Source of the DNA: CAZYHS01 sp964647545 | GTDB taxonomy: Bacteria > UBA10199 > GCA-002796325 > 1-14-0-20-49-13 | DNA length: 64,000 bases | Assembly: GCA_964647545.1 (NCBI GenBank) | Contig: CAZYHS010000001.1 | Span: forward strand, 80,936 to 144,935 | Reading direction: 5' to 3' | Shown: piece by piece, positions 42,794 through 51,135 of the stretch | Layout of the letters: every line of letters starts with the position of its first letter | Numbering within the stretch: position 1 is the first letter of the stretch | Position numbers and translations under genes: made by a program | Notes under the pieces: model-generated | What the model saw: only the letters and a program-made list of their open reading frames with translations | Told to the model about the DNA's origin: nothing | Databases searched by the model: none

Positions 42794-43752
42794 AAAAACG
42801 TGCAAGAAGAATAGTGCTGGCGGTTGTGTTTTTGCTGCTTGCGATTGTGGTCGTCAAGCGGATCTGGAAGAGCGAATATAAAGAGGTCGTGCACACCAAG
42901 TCTGTGGCCGTGACCTCTCCGATAAGAAAAACCATCGCTCATACAGTTATCGTTACAGGTTCGATCGAGGCCAGAGACTACGCCGAGATCTACCCTCGCG
43001 GCCCCGGCAAGGTCTTCAAAAAATATCTCAGCGAAGGGGACGCCGTAAAAAAGAATCAGACGATACTTACGACGATGCGCGACGAGGTCGGATATACTTT
43101 CAAGCCGGCTCCCGTCGTCTCAAAGATTGACGGGTTCATCGGACGTATCTACGTCGATACCGGCGCAACGGTCGATGTCAATCAGCCGGTGGCGTCGGTT
43201 GTGCAGCCCGACAGAATGCGCATTAAGCTCGACGTACCCGAACAGTATCTTTCGAAGATATCCGACGACCTTGAGATAAATTTCAAGACAGACACGCTCC
43301 CCGATGACACCTTCAGCGCCAAGGTCACTTCAATATCTCAGGCCATAGACACCGCTAACCGCACGTTTCGCGTGGAGATGGAGACCGACAATCCCGACAA
43401 CAAATTAAAGCACGGCATGTTCGCAAGGATAGACATCCCCGTGGAGGTTCACGAAAATACGCTCGCGGTCTCGGTGAGGGCCATCGGCTGGGAAGCCGAC
43501 AAACGGTATGTTTACAAAATATCGGACGGTAAAATTAGCAAAGTGCCGGTCAAGGTCGGCATACGCAACACGACCGAGATAGAGGTGCTTGACGGAGTTT
43601 CGGAAGGAGATGTCTTGGCCAGCGAGCGGCTGATAGAGCTTAGCGACGGAGAAGAAGTAAAAATAAAAGAAAATGAATCTGTCTCTCCTGAAGCTCCGAC
43701 TGACCAAAATAAGTTCAACGACGACACCGACAAGGATGGTGACAACGCATGA
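42790..43752 (+). CDS. RND efflux periplasmic adaptor (membrane fusion protein)
   Basis: 320 residues starting at GTG 42790, inside the stop of the TolC-family gene, with GGAGGAAA upstream. One N-terminal membrane anchor (IVLAVVFLLLAIVVV) and no lipobox. The lipoyl/barrel-sandwich halves (GSIEARDYAEIYPRGPGKV and VVSKIDGFIGRIYVDTGA) are joined by a very short linker rather than a long alpha-hairpin. The beta-barrel domain ends in a C-terminal acidic tail. It connects the RND permease to the outer-membrane duct. Confidence 0.93.
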   Translation: MKKRARRIVLAVVFLLLAIVVVKRIWKSEYKEVVHTKSVAVTSPIRKTIAHTVIVTGSIEARDYAEIYPRGPGKVFKKYLSEGDAVKKNQTILTTMRDEVGYTFKPAPVVSKIDGFIGRIYVDTGATVDVNQPVASVVQPDRMRIKLDVPEQYLSKISDDLEINFKTDTLPDDTFSAKVTSISQAIDTANRTFRVEMETDNPDNKLKHGMFARIDIPVEVHENTLAVSVRAIGWEADKRYVYKISDGKISKVPVKVGIRNTTEIEVLDGVSEGDVLASERLIELSDGEEVKIKENESVSPEAPTDQNKFNDDTDKDGDNA

Positions 43753-46700
43753 AGATAACCGAAGTCTTTATTAAAAGACCGATCTTTGCGTCGATGATCA
43801 TACTTGCCATGGTCGTTTTCGGCGCGTTTTCGTTCGTGCGTCTGGGAGTCGATCTCTATCCCGAGGTCGATTTTCCTGTCGTTGTGGTCACGACTAACCT
43901 GCTGGGAGCCAGCCCCGAAGAAGTTGAGACCGAAATTTCAAAGAAGATCGAAGAACAGATAAACACGATCGCCGGACTCGACGAGCTTCAGTCGTTCTCT
44001 TACGAAGGTTCGTCGGTGGTCGTCGCCCAGTTCATTCTTGAAAAGGACGGGGACGTGGCGGCGGAAGAGGTGCGCGACAGGGTTAACCGCGTCGTAAGCG
44101 AATTTCCATACGGTACAAAAGCGCCTATCGTCGAAAAATTCGACATGGCCGCCTCTCCCATTATGCAGGTCGTTGTTAGCGGTTCGCTCCCCATACGCGA
44201 CTTGACGCGCATTACCCGCAAACAGGTCAAAGAGATGCTGGAGACTGTCAACGGCGTCGGCAATATTACCGTCGTCGGCAAACGCGAACGCGAGGTCCAT
44301 ATTCAGGTCGATCCGGTCAAGATCGCCGCAAGGGGAATATCGATTTTCGATCTTGAGAGCGCGCTTGCAAATCACAACCTCGAATTTCCGGGCGGTCGCG
44401 TTACGGAAGAGCCCCGGGAGTTTGTGGTCAGAACGATGGGTAAAATTGCCGGCTCGGAAGATTTCGGAAATATTCCCATCAAGAACGTCGCCGGAGTGCC
44501 GGTGCTGGTGCGCGATGTAGCGGTCGTGTTGGATGTCGAGGAGGAGCAGAGGACCCTGTCACGTTACGACAACGTTCCCGCGATCACGCTTATCGTCAAG
44601 AAACAGTCGGGGGCGAACACCGTTGACGTCGCTGAGAACGTAAAGCTCAGAATAGACGAAATAAGAAAGACGCTTCCGGCGGGCGTAAACATTACCTATA
44701 CGCAGGACCAATCGATCTTTATTAACGCGAGCGTCAAGTCGCTGGAAGAGGATGTTATTCTAGGTGCTCTTTTGGTGTCGCTTACGGTGCTGTTGTTCTT
44801 AAAGAGCTTCAGGTCGATGATAATCTGCGCCGTGTCGATACCGGCTTCGCTTATCGCTACCTTCGCTCTCATGGAGTACGCTAATTTCACGTTCAACAAT
44901 CTTACGCTTTTGGCTCTTTCTCTTGCGACCGGAATTGTTATCGACGACGCGATTATCGTGCTGGAAAATATATTCAGGCACATCGAGGAGTTGAAAGAAG
45001 ACCCGATGACGGCTGCCAGCAAAGGGATCGCCGAGATCGGGCTGGCTGTTATTTCAACGACTCTGTCGCTGATGGTCATTTTCATTCCGCTGGCCATGAT
45101 GCGCGGCATCGTAGGCCGTTTCATGTACAGCTTCGGCATGACGATGGCGTTTGCCATCGCCGTGTCGATGATATTCGCGTTCGTCCTTACGCCGACAATG
45201 AGCGCTAGAATATTGCGAGCCAAAGATGCCGTGCACGGAAAAGAGGGATCAAGCAGAGAATCGGGCATCAACCAGTTTATGGACAGGCACTACACCCGCA
45301 TGTTGAACTGGTGCCTCTCTCACAGAAAGATTTCGGTATTGACCGCCGTGTTGATAATGTTCTCCACGATCCCGTCGATCATGATGGTCGGAAAGGATTT
45401 TATCCCCAAAGACGACAGAAGCGAGTTCAATATTCATGTCAAGGCGCCGGTCGGCACATCCATCGACGAAATGGACAAGATAACGGCCGGCATTGAAAGT
45501 GAACTGCGTCAGCTTAAGGGCGTGACAAATCTTCTTACCACGATAGGCAGCGGCTCGAACAAAGCCGTGAACGAAGGGGATATCTACGTAAAACTTGTCG
45601 ATCTCAAAGACCGGTCTTACACACAGCTCGACGTCATGAAGGCCGCCAGAAATCTTCTCGCCGGCTATCCTTCTCTTAGAACATCTGTTCAGGATATCGG
45701 CGGACCCGGCGGTGGAAATGAGGCGATGTTTCAGCTGCGACTGACCGGCCCCAGCATGGAAAAGCTCAAAGAATATGCCGACGGGCTCATGGCGGCGATG
45801 AGACAGAAAAAAGGTTTCGTCGATGTCGATACGACCAACGAGCTCGGCAAACCCGAGGTTAGAGTTCACATCGACCGGCAGCGGGCCGCAGATCTGGGCG
45901 TGACGGTCAATGATATCGCCGGAGCTCTTCAGCTTTATGTTTCGGGAGAAAAAGACATTACAAAATATAAGGTCGGAGATGAACTCTACGAAGTCAGGGT
46001 GAGATTGCAGGAACGTTATCGTCAGCATCCCGCCGAACTTTTGCACCTTGCGGTTCCGGCCTCTCTTTCAAATGGAGATAAAAAGGTCGTACGTCTTGAC
46101 CAGATCGCGTCGATCGAGGAGACCAACGGTCCCTCGCAGATCGAGCGTTACATGAGGCAGCGCTCGATAGAGATCGACGCCAACCTCATCGGCATGCCGG
46201 TCGGCGACGCAAAACAGTTCGTGCTCGATTATCTTGAAAACAAGATGGGGCTTGAACCGGGATATCAGGCCAATTTTGTCGGTCAGGCGAAATATATGCA
46301 AGAGATGCAGACCAATTTCATTATGGCGTTCGCACTCTCTTTCATCTTCATGTACATTATTTTAGCGTCGCTCTTTGAAAGTCTGCTCCATCCGGTCACT
46401 ATTCTTCTGTCGCTGCCGATGGCCTTTCCGTTCGCAGTATTTTCGCTCATGGTCACGGGGATGACGTTGCACATCATATCGATCTTGGGACTTTTTCTGT
46501 TGATAGGCATTGTGAAAAAGAACGCCATTTTGCAGGTCGATTACACCAACACTTTACGTTTGGGCGGCATGGAAAGACACGAAGCTCTTGTCACGGCAAG
46601 CCGCACAAGGTTAAGGCCGATCATGATGACCACGCTGACATTGATCGCCAGCATGATACCGGTCGCCTTGGCGAAAGGGCCGGGTTCGGCAAGCAGAGCC

Positions 46701-46934
46701 CCCATGGCCGTGGTAATTATCGGCGGCCAGACATTGTGTTTGATGGTAACGCTGCTATTGACGCCGGTCTTCTATTCGATATTTGACGATCTTCAGTTCA
46801 AGTGGCTTCCCGCATGGTGGTCGCGTCAAAGAACGAAGTTTGCTATTTTTGAACCCAAACTCGAACATGCCTTTGCGACGGCGGTAGGCTACAAGGATCG
46901 GTTTGTGAACTATTTGAAAAACAGGCACGGTTGA
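43749..46934 (+). CDS. RND efflux permease (AcrB/MexB superfamily)
   Basis: 1061 residues with the standard layout of 12 membrane helices and two large periplasmic loops. N-terminus MKITEVFIKRPIFASMIILAMV; proton-relay Asp pair in TM4 (GIVIDDAIIVLENIFRHIEE); TM10 Lys in GIVKKNAILQVDYTN; and the conserved RLRPIMMTTLT. It is probably a hydrophobe or drug exporter of the HAE type rather than a metal exporter; substrates cannot be inferred. It ends the tetR operon and is followed by a bidirectional terminator. Confidence 0.95.
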   Translation: MKITEVFIKRPIFASMIILAMVVFGAFSFVRLGVDLYPEVDFPVVVVTTNLLGASPEEVETEISKKIEEQINTIAGLDELQSFSYEGSSVVVAQFILEKDGDVAAEEVRDRVNRVVSEFPYGTKAPIVEKFDMAASPIMQVVVSGSLPIRDLTRITRKQVKEMLETVNGVGNITVVGKREREVHIQVDPVKIAARGISIFDLESALANHNLEFPGGRVTEEPREFVVRTMGKIAGSEDFGNIPIKNVAGVPVLVRDVAVVLDVEEEQRTLSRYDNVPAITLIVKKQSGANTVDVAENVKLRIDEIRKTLPAGVNITYTQDQSIFINASVKSLEEDVILGALLVSLTVLLFLKSFRSMIICAVSIPASLIATFALMEYANFTFNNLTLLALSLATGIVIDDAIIVLENIFRHIEELKEDPMTAASKGIAEIGLAVISTTLSLMVIFIPLAMMRGIVGRFMYSFGMTMAFAIAVSMIFAFVLTPTMSARILRAKDAVHGKEGSSRESGINQFMDRHYTRMLNWCLSHRKISVLTAVLIMFSTIPSIMMVGKDFIPKDDRSEFNIHVKAPVGTSIDEMDKITAGIESELRQLKGVTNLLTTIGSGSNKAVNEGDIYVKLVDLKDRSYTQLDVMKAARNLLAGYPSLRTSVQDIGGPGGGNEAMFQLRLTGPSMEKLKEYADGLMAAMRQKKGFVDVDTTNELGKPEVRVHIDRQRAADLGVTVNDIAGALQLYVSGEKDITKYKVGDELYEVRVRLQERYRQHPAELLHLAVPASLSNGDKKVVRLDQIASIEETNGPSQIERYMRQRSIEIDANLIGMPVGDAKQFVLDYLENKMGLEPGYQANFVGQAKYMQEMQTNFIMAFALSFIFMYIILASLFESLLHPVTILLSLPMAFPFAVFSLMVTGMTLHIISILGLFLLIGIVKKNAILQVDYTNTLRLGGMERHEALVTASRTRLRPIMMTTLTLIASMIPVALAKGPGSASRAPMAVVIIGGQTLCLMVTLLLTPVFYSIFDDLQFKWLPAWWSRQRTKFAIFEPKLEHAFATAVGYKDRFVNYLKNRHG

Positions 46935-46959
46935 TTTTTTCTGAAATGCCGAAAATAAA

Positions 46960-46993
46960 AACCCCTCCCGCATGGAAGCGAGAGGGGTTTTTT
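46960..46993. terminator. Bidirectional rho-independent terminator between the RND operon and gdhA
   Basis: A 12-bp stem with one mismatch: AACCCCTCCCGC (46960-46971) pairs with GCGAGAGGGGTT (46978-46989) around ATGGAA, followed by T's on the plus strand and preceded by AAAA (T's on the minus strand). It serves both convergent transcripts. Confidence 0.9.
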
Positions 46994-47020
46994 ATGACAG
47001 ATAAAAACTGCGTACTGTTT

Positions 47021-48313
47021 TTAAGCGTAGAGCCCGCGTATTTCGCTGGCGTGTATCACGCGCTGAATTGCGACGACAAAAGAGGCTGTGCGCATGTCGA
47101 TCTTGTACTTCTTGTGAGTTTCGAGAACCGCGTTGAAAGAATCGCTCATGATTCTTGAGAGATCTTCCTGAATGCGATCGTTGGTCCAGTAATATCCCAT
47201 GCGGTTTTGAACCCACTCGAGGTAGGAGACGGTGACGCCCCCCGCGTTGCAAAGAATATCCGGAATGACGAAGATTCCTTTTTCGACGAGAATCTTGTCG
47301 GCTTCGGTCGTGATAGGCCCGTTGGCGCCTTCGGCGATCAGTTTGGCCTGAACTCGCGGAGCGTTCTTCGGTGTGATCTGATTTTCGAGAGCGGCCGGCA
47401 CAAGAATGTCAACCTTGAGCTCAAGGATTTCCATCGGGTCTTTCATTTTTGTCACGCCCAAAACTTTTTCGCAGTTGGCTAAGGTCTTGTTCTCGGCGCA
47501 ATATTTCATCGCTGCCGCCACGTCGATGCCGGCGTCGCTCTGATAGGCGCCGCTGACGTCGCTGATGGCGACAATTTTTGTTCCCTGATTGTTCAGGAGT
47601 TTTGCCGAATGCGAGCCGACGTTGCCAAAACCCTGCACCGCTGCGGTCGCCTTTTTAAGATCGATGTTCAAATGTTTCACTGCTTCGAGAACGCAATAGA
47701 GAAGCCCTTGCGCCGTGGCTTCGGTCCTGCCGGCCGAGCCGCCCAGCTCAAGAGGCTTGCCCGTAACGACCGCCGGAGTATAGGCTGAATGATGCATCGA
47801 ATATGTATCGACGAACCACGCCATGACCTGAGGATTTGTTCCTACATCGGGCGCCGGAACATCTTTGTCGGGGCCGAACAGATCGATCATTTCGGCGAAA
47901 TAACGACGGGCAAGTCTTTCAAGCTCGCCTTTTGAAAGCTTGGAGGGATCGCAGATGATGCCGCCTTTGCCGCCGCCGAAAGGAACTCCGACGGTCGCGC
48001 ATTTGTAGGTCATCCAGAACGCAAGCGCTTTGACTTCATCGAGATTCACATCGGGATGGAATCTGACTCCACCCTTTGCCGCGCCGCGCGCGATGTTGTG
48101 CTGAACTCGATATCCTTTGAAGACCTTGATCGAGCCGTCATCCATGCGAACCGGCAGCTGCACTTCGGTTACTTTGCGCGGTTCCTTGATCATGGCGACC
48201 TGATCTTCGCTCAGCTTCAAGACACGCGCCGCCGCGTCGAACTGCTTTAGTGCGTTGTCGAACGCGCTGATCGCGGTGTCGTTGAAGTACGTCGGGTTTC
48301 CTTGCTGGCTCAT
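47021..48313 (-). CDS. gdhA: Glutamate dehydrogenase (Glu/Leu/Phe/Val family)
   Basis: Interconverts glutamate with 2-oxoglutarate and ammonia. The 430-residue length fits the GDH type found in archaea and many anaerobes. Motifs: KGGVRFHPDVNLDEVKALAFWMTYKCA, the catalytic-Lys region PFGGGKGGIICDP, DVPAPDVGTNPQVM, and Rossmann AVQGFGNVGSHSAKLL. AAGGAG precedes the ATG. Coenzyme preference cannot be decided. It is a single gene, divergent from rpsU. Confidence 0.95.
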   Translation of the reverse strand: MSQQGNPTYFNDTAISAFDNALKQFDAAARVLKLSEDQVAMIKEPRKVTEVQLPVRMDDGSIKVFKGYRVQHNIARGAAKGGVRFHPDVNLDEVKALAFWMTYKCATVGVPFGGGKGGIICDPSKLSKGELERLARRYFAEMIDLFGPDKDVPAPDVGTNPQVMAWFVDTYSMHHSAYTPAVVTGKPLELGGSAGRTEATAQGLLYCVLEAVKHLNIDLKKATAAVQGFGNVGSHSAKLLNNQGTKIVAISDVSGAYQSDAGIDVAAAMKYCAENKTLANCEKVLGVTKMKDPMEILELKVDILVPAALENQITPKNAPRVQAKLIAEGANGPITTEADKILVEKGIFVIPDILCNAGGVTVSYLEWVQNRMGYYWTNDRIQEDLSRIMSDSFNAVLETHKKYKIDMRTASFVVAIQRVIHASEIRGLYA

Positions 48314-48342
48314 GATTGCTCTCCTTGCTGTTGGTTTTTTTT

Positions 48343-48355
48343 ACGCTTTAAGCGT
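48343..48355. promoter_or_regulatory. Perfect 13-bp palindrome upstream of gdhA
   Basis: ACGCTTTAAGCGT is a perfect inverted repeat 30 bp before the gdhA start codon, in a position suited to an operator or a leader hairpin. No known motif is assigned. Confidence 0.35.
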
Positions 48356-48459
48356 GGAGTCTCCATACCCACGCCCCAAAAATGCGGCAAGCACTTTTTT
48401 AAAATTAAAACGTTTTTAAAACGGGCATTTAAAGCTCATCCAAGAGGTGAGAATAGGGC

Positions 48460-48487
48460 TTGACAAATTAAAATGATGGTTTATACG
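48460..48487 (+). promoter_or_regulatory. Sigma-70 promoter of the rpsU-yqeY-dnaG-rpoD operon
   Basis: TTGACA (48460-48465), a 16-nt spacer and TATACG (48482-48487). The start point would be near 48494, giving a leader of about 75 nt that includes a small GGCC-AAAAC-GGCC hairpin just upstream of the rpsU ribosome site. Confidence 0.65.
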
Positions 48488-48568
48488 CACCAGACTTCTT
48501 AATAGACGTAAGTTATTAACAAAAAAGGCCAAAACGGCCCAAAAAAAGTCGAAGGCAGGTGATATTCA

Positions 48569-48751
48569 ATGCCGGGAATCAAAGTACGCGACGGTGAAAC
48601 GTTCGAACAGGCGCTCCGCCGTTTCAAAAAACAGTGTGAGAAGGCCGGAATTTTAGCCGAGCTCCGCAAACGCGAGCACTACGAGAAGCCTTCCGAAAAG
48701 AAGAAAAAGAAATTGGCCCAGTCGAAAAAACGGACCAAGTTCGCAAGCTGA
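48569..48751 (+). CDS. rpsU: 30S ribosomal protein S21
   Basis: 60 residues, highly basic, with the S21 core DGETFEQALRRFKKQCEKAGILAELRKREHYEKPSEKKKKK. Needed for translation initiation on many mRNAs. AGGTGA lies 7 nt before the ATG. It is the first gene of the macromolecular synthesis operon, 23 nt before yqeY. Confidence 0.96.
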   Translation: MPGIKVRDGETFEQALRRFKKQCEKAGILAELRKREHYEKPSEKKKKKLAQSKKRTKFAS

Positions 48752-48774
48752 CATAAACGCGGGACAAATACACC

Positions 48775-49221
48775 ATGACGCTCAAATCCAAGATCGAAGC
48801 CGATCTGATAGCGGCAATGAAATCTCACGATGCGCTCAAGCTTTCTGTGTTGCGCATGGTGAAGACCGCCGTTATCAACAAAGAGATCGAGCAGAGAACA
48901 TCTCTTGACGATGCGGGAGTTATCGGTGTGCTTAATTCGCTCGCAAAAAAAGCGAACGAATCGATAGAACAATTCAACGCCGGAGGGAGAAGCGACCTTG
49001 CCGACAAAGAGAAGTCCGAGCTTTGCGTCATCAAGTCTTATCTCCCTTCGGCGCTTTCCGATTCAGAGATCGAAATGATAGTTGACGCCGCGATAAAAGA
49101 ATCGGGAGCGGTTAGCGGCCGCGATATGGGGAAGGTCATGAAGCTGGTGCAGCCCAAGGTGCAGGGGAGAAGCGACGGCAAGTTCGTCAGTTCGATGGTG
49201 CAGAAGAAATTACAAGGTTAG
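48775..49221 (+). CDS. GatB/YqeY domain protein
   Basis: 148 residues of the YqeY type: LKSKIEADLIAAMKSHDALKLSVLRMVKTAV near the start and the C-terminal helical tail GRDMGKVMKLVQPKVQGRSDGKFVSSMVQKKL. The tail domain is shared with GatB of the tRNA amidotransferase and is thought to bind tRNA; the cellular role of stand-alone YqeY is unclear. Its place between rpsU and dnaG is conserved in many bacteria. Confidence 0.94.
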   Translation: MTLKSKIEADLIAAMKSHDALKLSVLRMVKTAVINKEIEQRTSLDDAGVIGVLNSLAKKANESIEQFNAGGRSDLADKEKSELCVIKSYLPSALSDSEIEMIVDAAIKESGAVSGRDMGKVMKLVQPKVQGRSDGKFVSSMVQKKLQG

Positions 49222-49269
49222 TTTGTTCCGTGGGATCTTTGCAGGTCGGCCTCTTAACCGATCTTAAAG

Positions 49270-51135
49270 ATGCCACGGGCCAACCCAATCAAAAAAATGT
49301 ATCCTCAATCGATCCTCGATGAAATCAGGGATAGGCTTTCCATCGTCCAGCTTATCGGCGAGCGTATCCCTCTCAAAAAGGCCGGCCGCAATCACAAAGG
49401 GCTGTGTCCGTTTCACGCCGAAAAGACCTCTTCGTTCATGGTAAGCGATGAAAAACAGATATTTCATTGTTTCGGCTGCGGCGAAGGCGGAAATATCTTC
49501 AGTTTTGTCATGAAATTTGAGGGGCTTTCGTTTATCGAGGCGGTCGAAGCGCTGGCCATGAGGGCCGGAGTTACGCTTCCAAAGTTCAAACCGGAAGCCA
49601 GCGAGGAAGAAAACAGGGCGGCCCAAAAGAAAAAGTGGGCCGAACGGGTCAATCAGCTGGCGACCGACTATTTTTGCAATAATTTAAAGGAGCCCAGCGT
49701 CGGAGAAAGTGCGCGTAACTATCTGAAATCACGTGACGTTTTTTTTGAAAAAAATGCGCAACATTTTTTGGGTTTCGCCGAAGATAGTTGGGACGGGCTG
49801 GTTAACTATTTCAAGGGGAAGGGTGTCCCGTTGGATCTGGCCTGTGAACTCGGTCTTTTAAAAAAACGTGACGGCGGAGGATATTACGATTTTTTTCGCA
49901 ACCGGCTTATGTTTCCTGTGATCGTGCCGAAGGCGGCCGGTAGTCTGGTTTCGGCTCGCGGCGAAGGAAAGGTCGTGGCTTTCAGCGGCAGAACGCTCGA
50001 CAAAGGGGACCCATCAAGCGGCAAGGAGCCGCCGGCGAAATATTTAAATTCTCCCGACTCTTTGTTGTATCACAAGAGCTTTACGGTCTTTGGATTGCAT
50101 GTGGCGCTTGAGGCGATAAGAAAAAAAGACCGCGTCGTGATCGTGGAAGGCAACCTCGACACGGTCAGGTGCCATCAGGAAGGAATTTTAAACGTCGTCG
50201 CGCCTCTTGGCACGGCGCTTACGGAGGGGCACTTAAAACTGCTCTCCAGATATACCAAAAACTTCGTCGTGGTCTTTGACGGTGACAACGCCGGAAGAAA
50301 GGCGGCCGAGAGAAGTCTGCCGGTATTTTTGGCGGCCGATCTTATCCCAAGAGTTGTTGCCCTTCCCGACGGGGAAGACCCCGATAGTTTTATACGCACG
50401 AAAGGAGCGGCGCCTTTCGAAAAGATGATCGAAGAATCGCCGACGCTCTTTGAATGGATGATAGACGAAACGGTGGCAAAACACGGCAGCGCTCCGGAGG
50501 CAAAGTCGAAAGTGGTGGACGACCTAAAGCCCCTTTTTGCGATGCTGAAAAATCCGGTTGAGCTCTCTGTTTACAGAAAGCGGCTTTCAACCCGTCTTAT
50601 GCTCGATGAAGGGGTCGTTAATTCGATATTTGCCGGCCGGCGTAGCGCCAGGACTCTGGATGTAAAGCGTAATAACGCCCCCAATCTCGAACGGGCGCTG
50701 ATTGAAATAATTTTGTCGTGCCCCGAAGTTTTGGCGCAAATATCGCCAAGGATCGGCGACGATTTTTTTGAAGACGATACTTGCCTAACCATCTACCGCG
50801 AGGTAATGGAGCGGTTTAAAACGAACGGAAGCGTAAATATAGCCGAACTTGCCGACGGAGTTGAAGAGGCCGAGCTCAAAAAAGAGATCCTCTCTTTTGC
50901 TATGGCCGACAGCAAGTGCGACGATCCGGCGGGTGCGGCTCTCGATTGCATAGCCCGTTCACAGATATCGAGATTGAAGGCAAGGTTGGAAGTGCTGCGT
51001 GAAGAGGTTCAGTCGATAAAAGACGAATCGAGCCTGAACGAAAAGATGAAAGAAATACTCGCTCTTACGAACGAGATGCAGATTTTAAAGACGTCAAAAT
51101 ATAAAAGGGAGTCAGATGAACGCACAGGAACATAA
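49270..51135 (+). CDS. dnaG: DNA primase
   Basis: Makes RNA primers at the replication fork. 621 residues: an N-terminal zinc-binding domain (about 40-66, CPFHAEKTSSF then CFGCGEGG), a TOPRIM catalytic core (VIVEGNLDTVRCHQEGI; DGDNAGRKAAERSLP with the acidic metal ligands) and a C-terminal helicase-binding region. The start at 49270 has no strong Shine-Dalgarno sequence; a later in-frame ATG at 49297 is possible. The last 20 nt overlap rpoD. Confidence 0.96.
   Translation: MPRANPIKKMYPQSILDEIRDRLSIVQLIGERIPLKKAGRNHKGLCPFHAEKTSSFMVSDEKQIFHCFGCGEGGNIFSFVMKFEGLSFIEAVEALAMRAGVTLPKFKPEASEEENRAAQKKKWAERVNQLATDYFCNNLKEPSVGESARNYLKSRDVFFEKNAQHFLGFAEDSWDGLVNYFKGKGVPLDLACELGLLKKRDGGGYYDFFRNRLMFPVIVPKAAGSLVSARGEGKVVAFSGRTLDKGDPSSGKEPPAKYLNSPDSLLYHKSFTVFGLHVALEAIRKKDRVVIVEGNLDTVRCHQEGILNVVAPLGTALTEGHLKLLSRYTKNFVVVFDGDNAGRKAAERSLPVFLAADLIPRVVALPDGEDPDSFIRTKGAAPFEKMIEESPTLFEWMIDETVAKHGSAPEAKSKVVDDLKPLFAMLKNPVELSVYRKRLSTRLMLDEGVVNSIFAGRRSARTLDVKRNNAPNLERALIEIILSCPEVLAQISPRIGDDFFEDDTCLTIYREVMERFKTNGSVNIAELADGVEEAELKKEILSFAMADSKCDDPAGAALDCIARSQISRLKARLEVLREEVQSIKDESSLNEKMKEILALTNEMQILKTSKYKRESDERTGT

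Noticed and set aside
41468..46934. Heavy-metal (CusA/CzcA-type) function for the RND pump
   Set aside because: The adaptor and permease show no metal-binding motif clusters and look closer to hydrophobe/drug efflux members; the substrate is left open.
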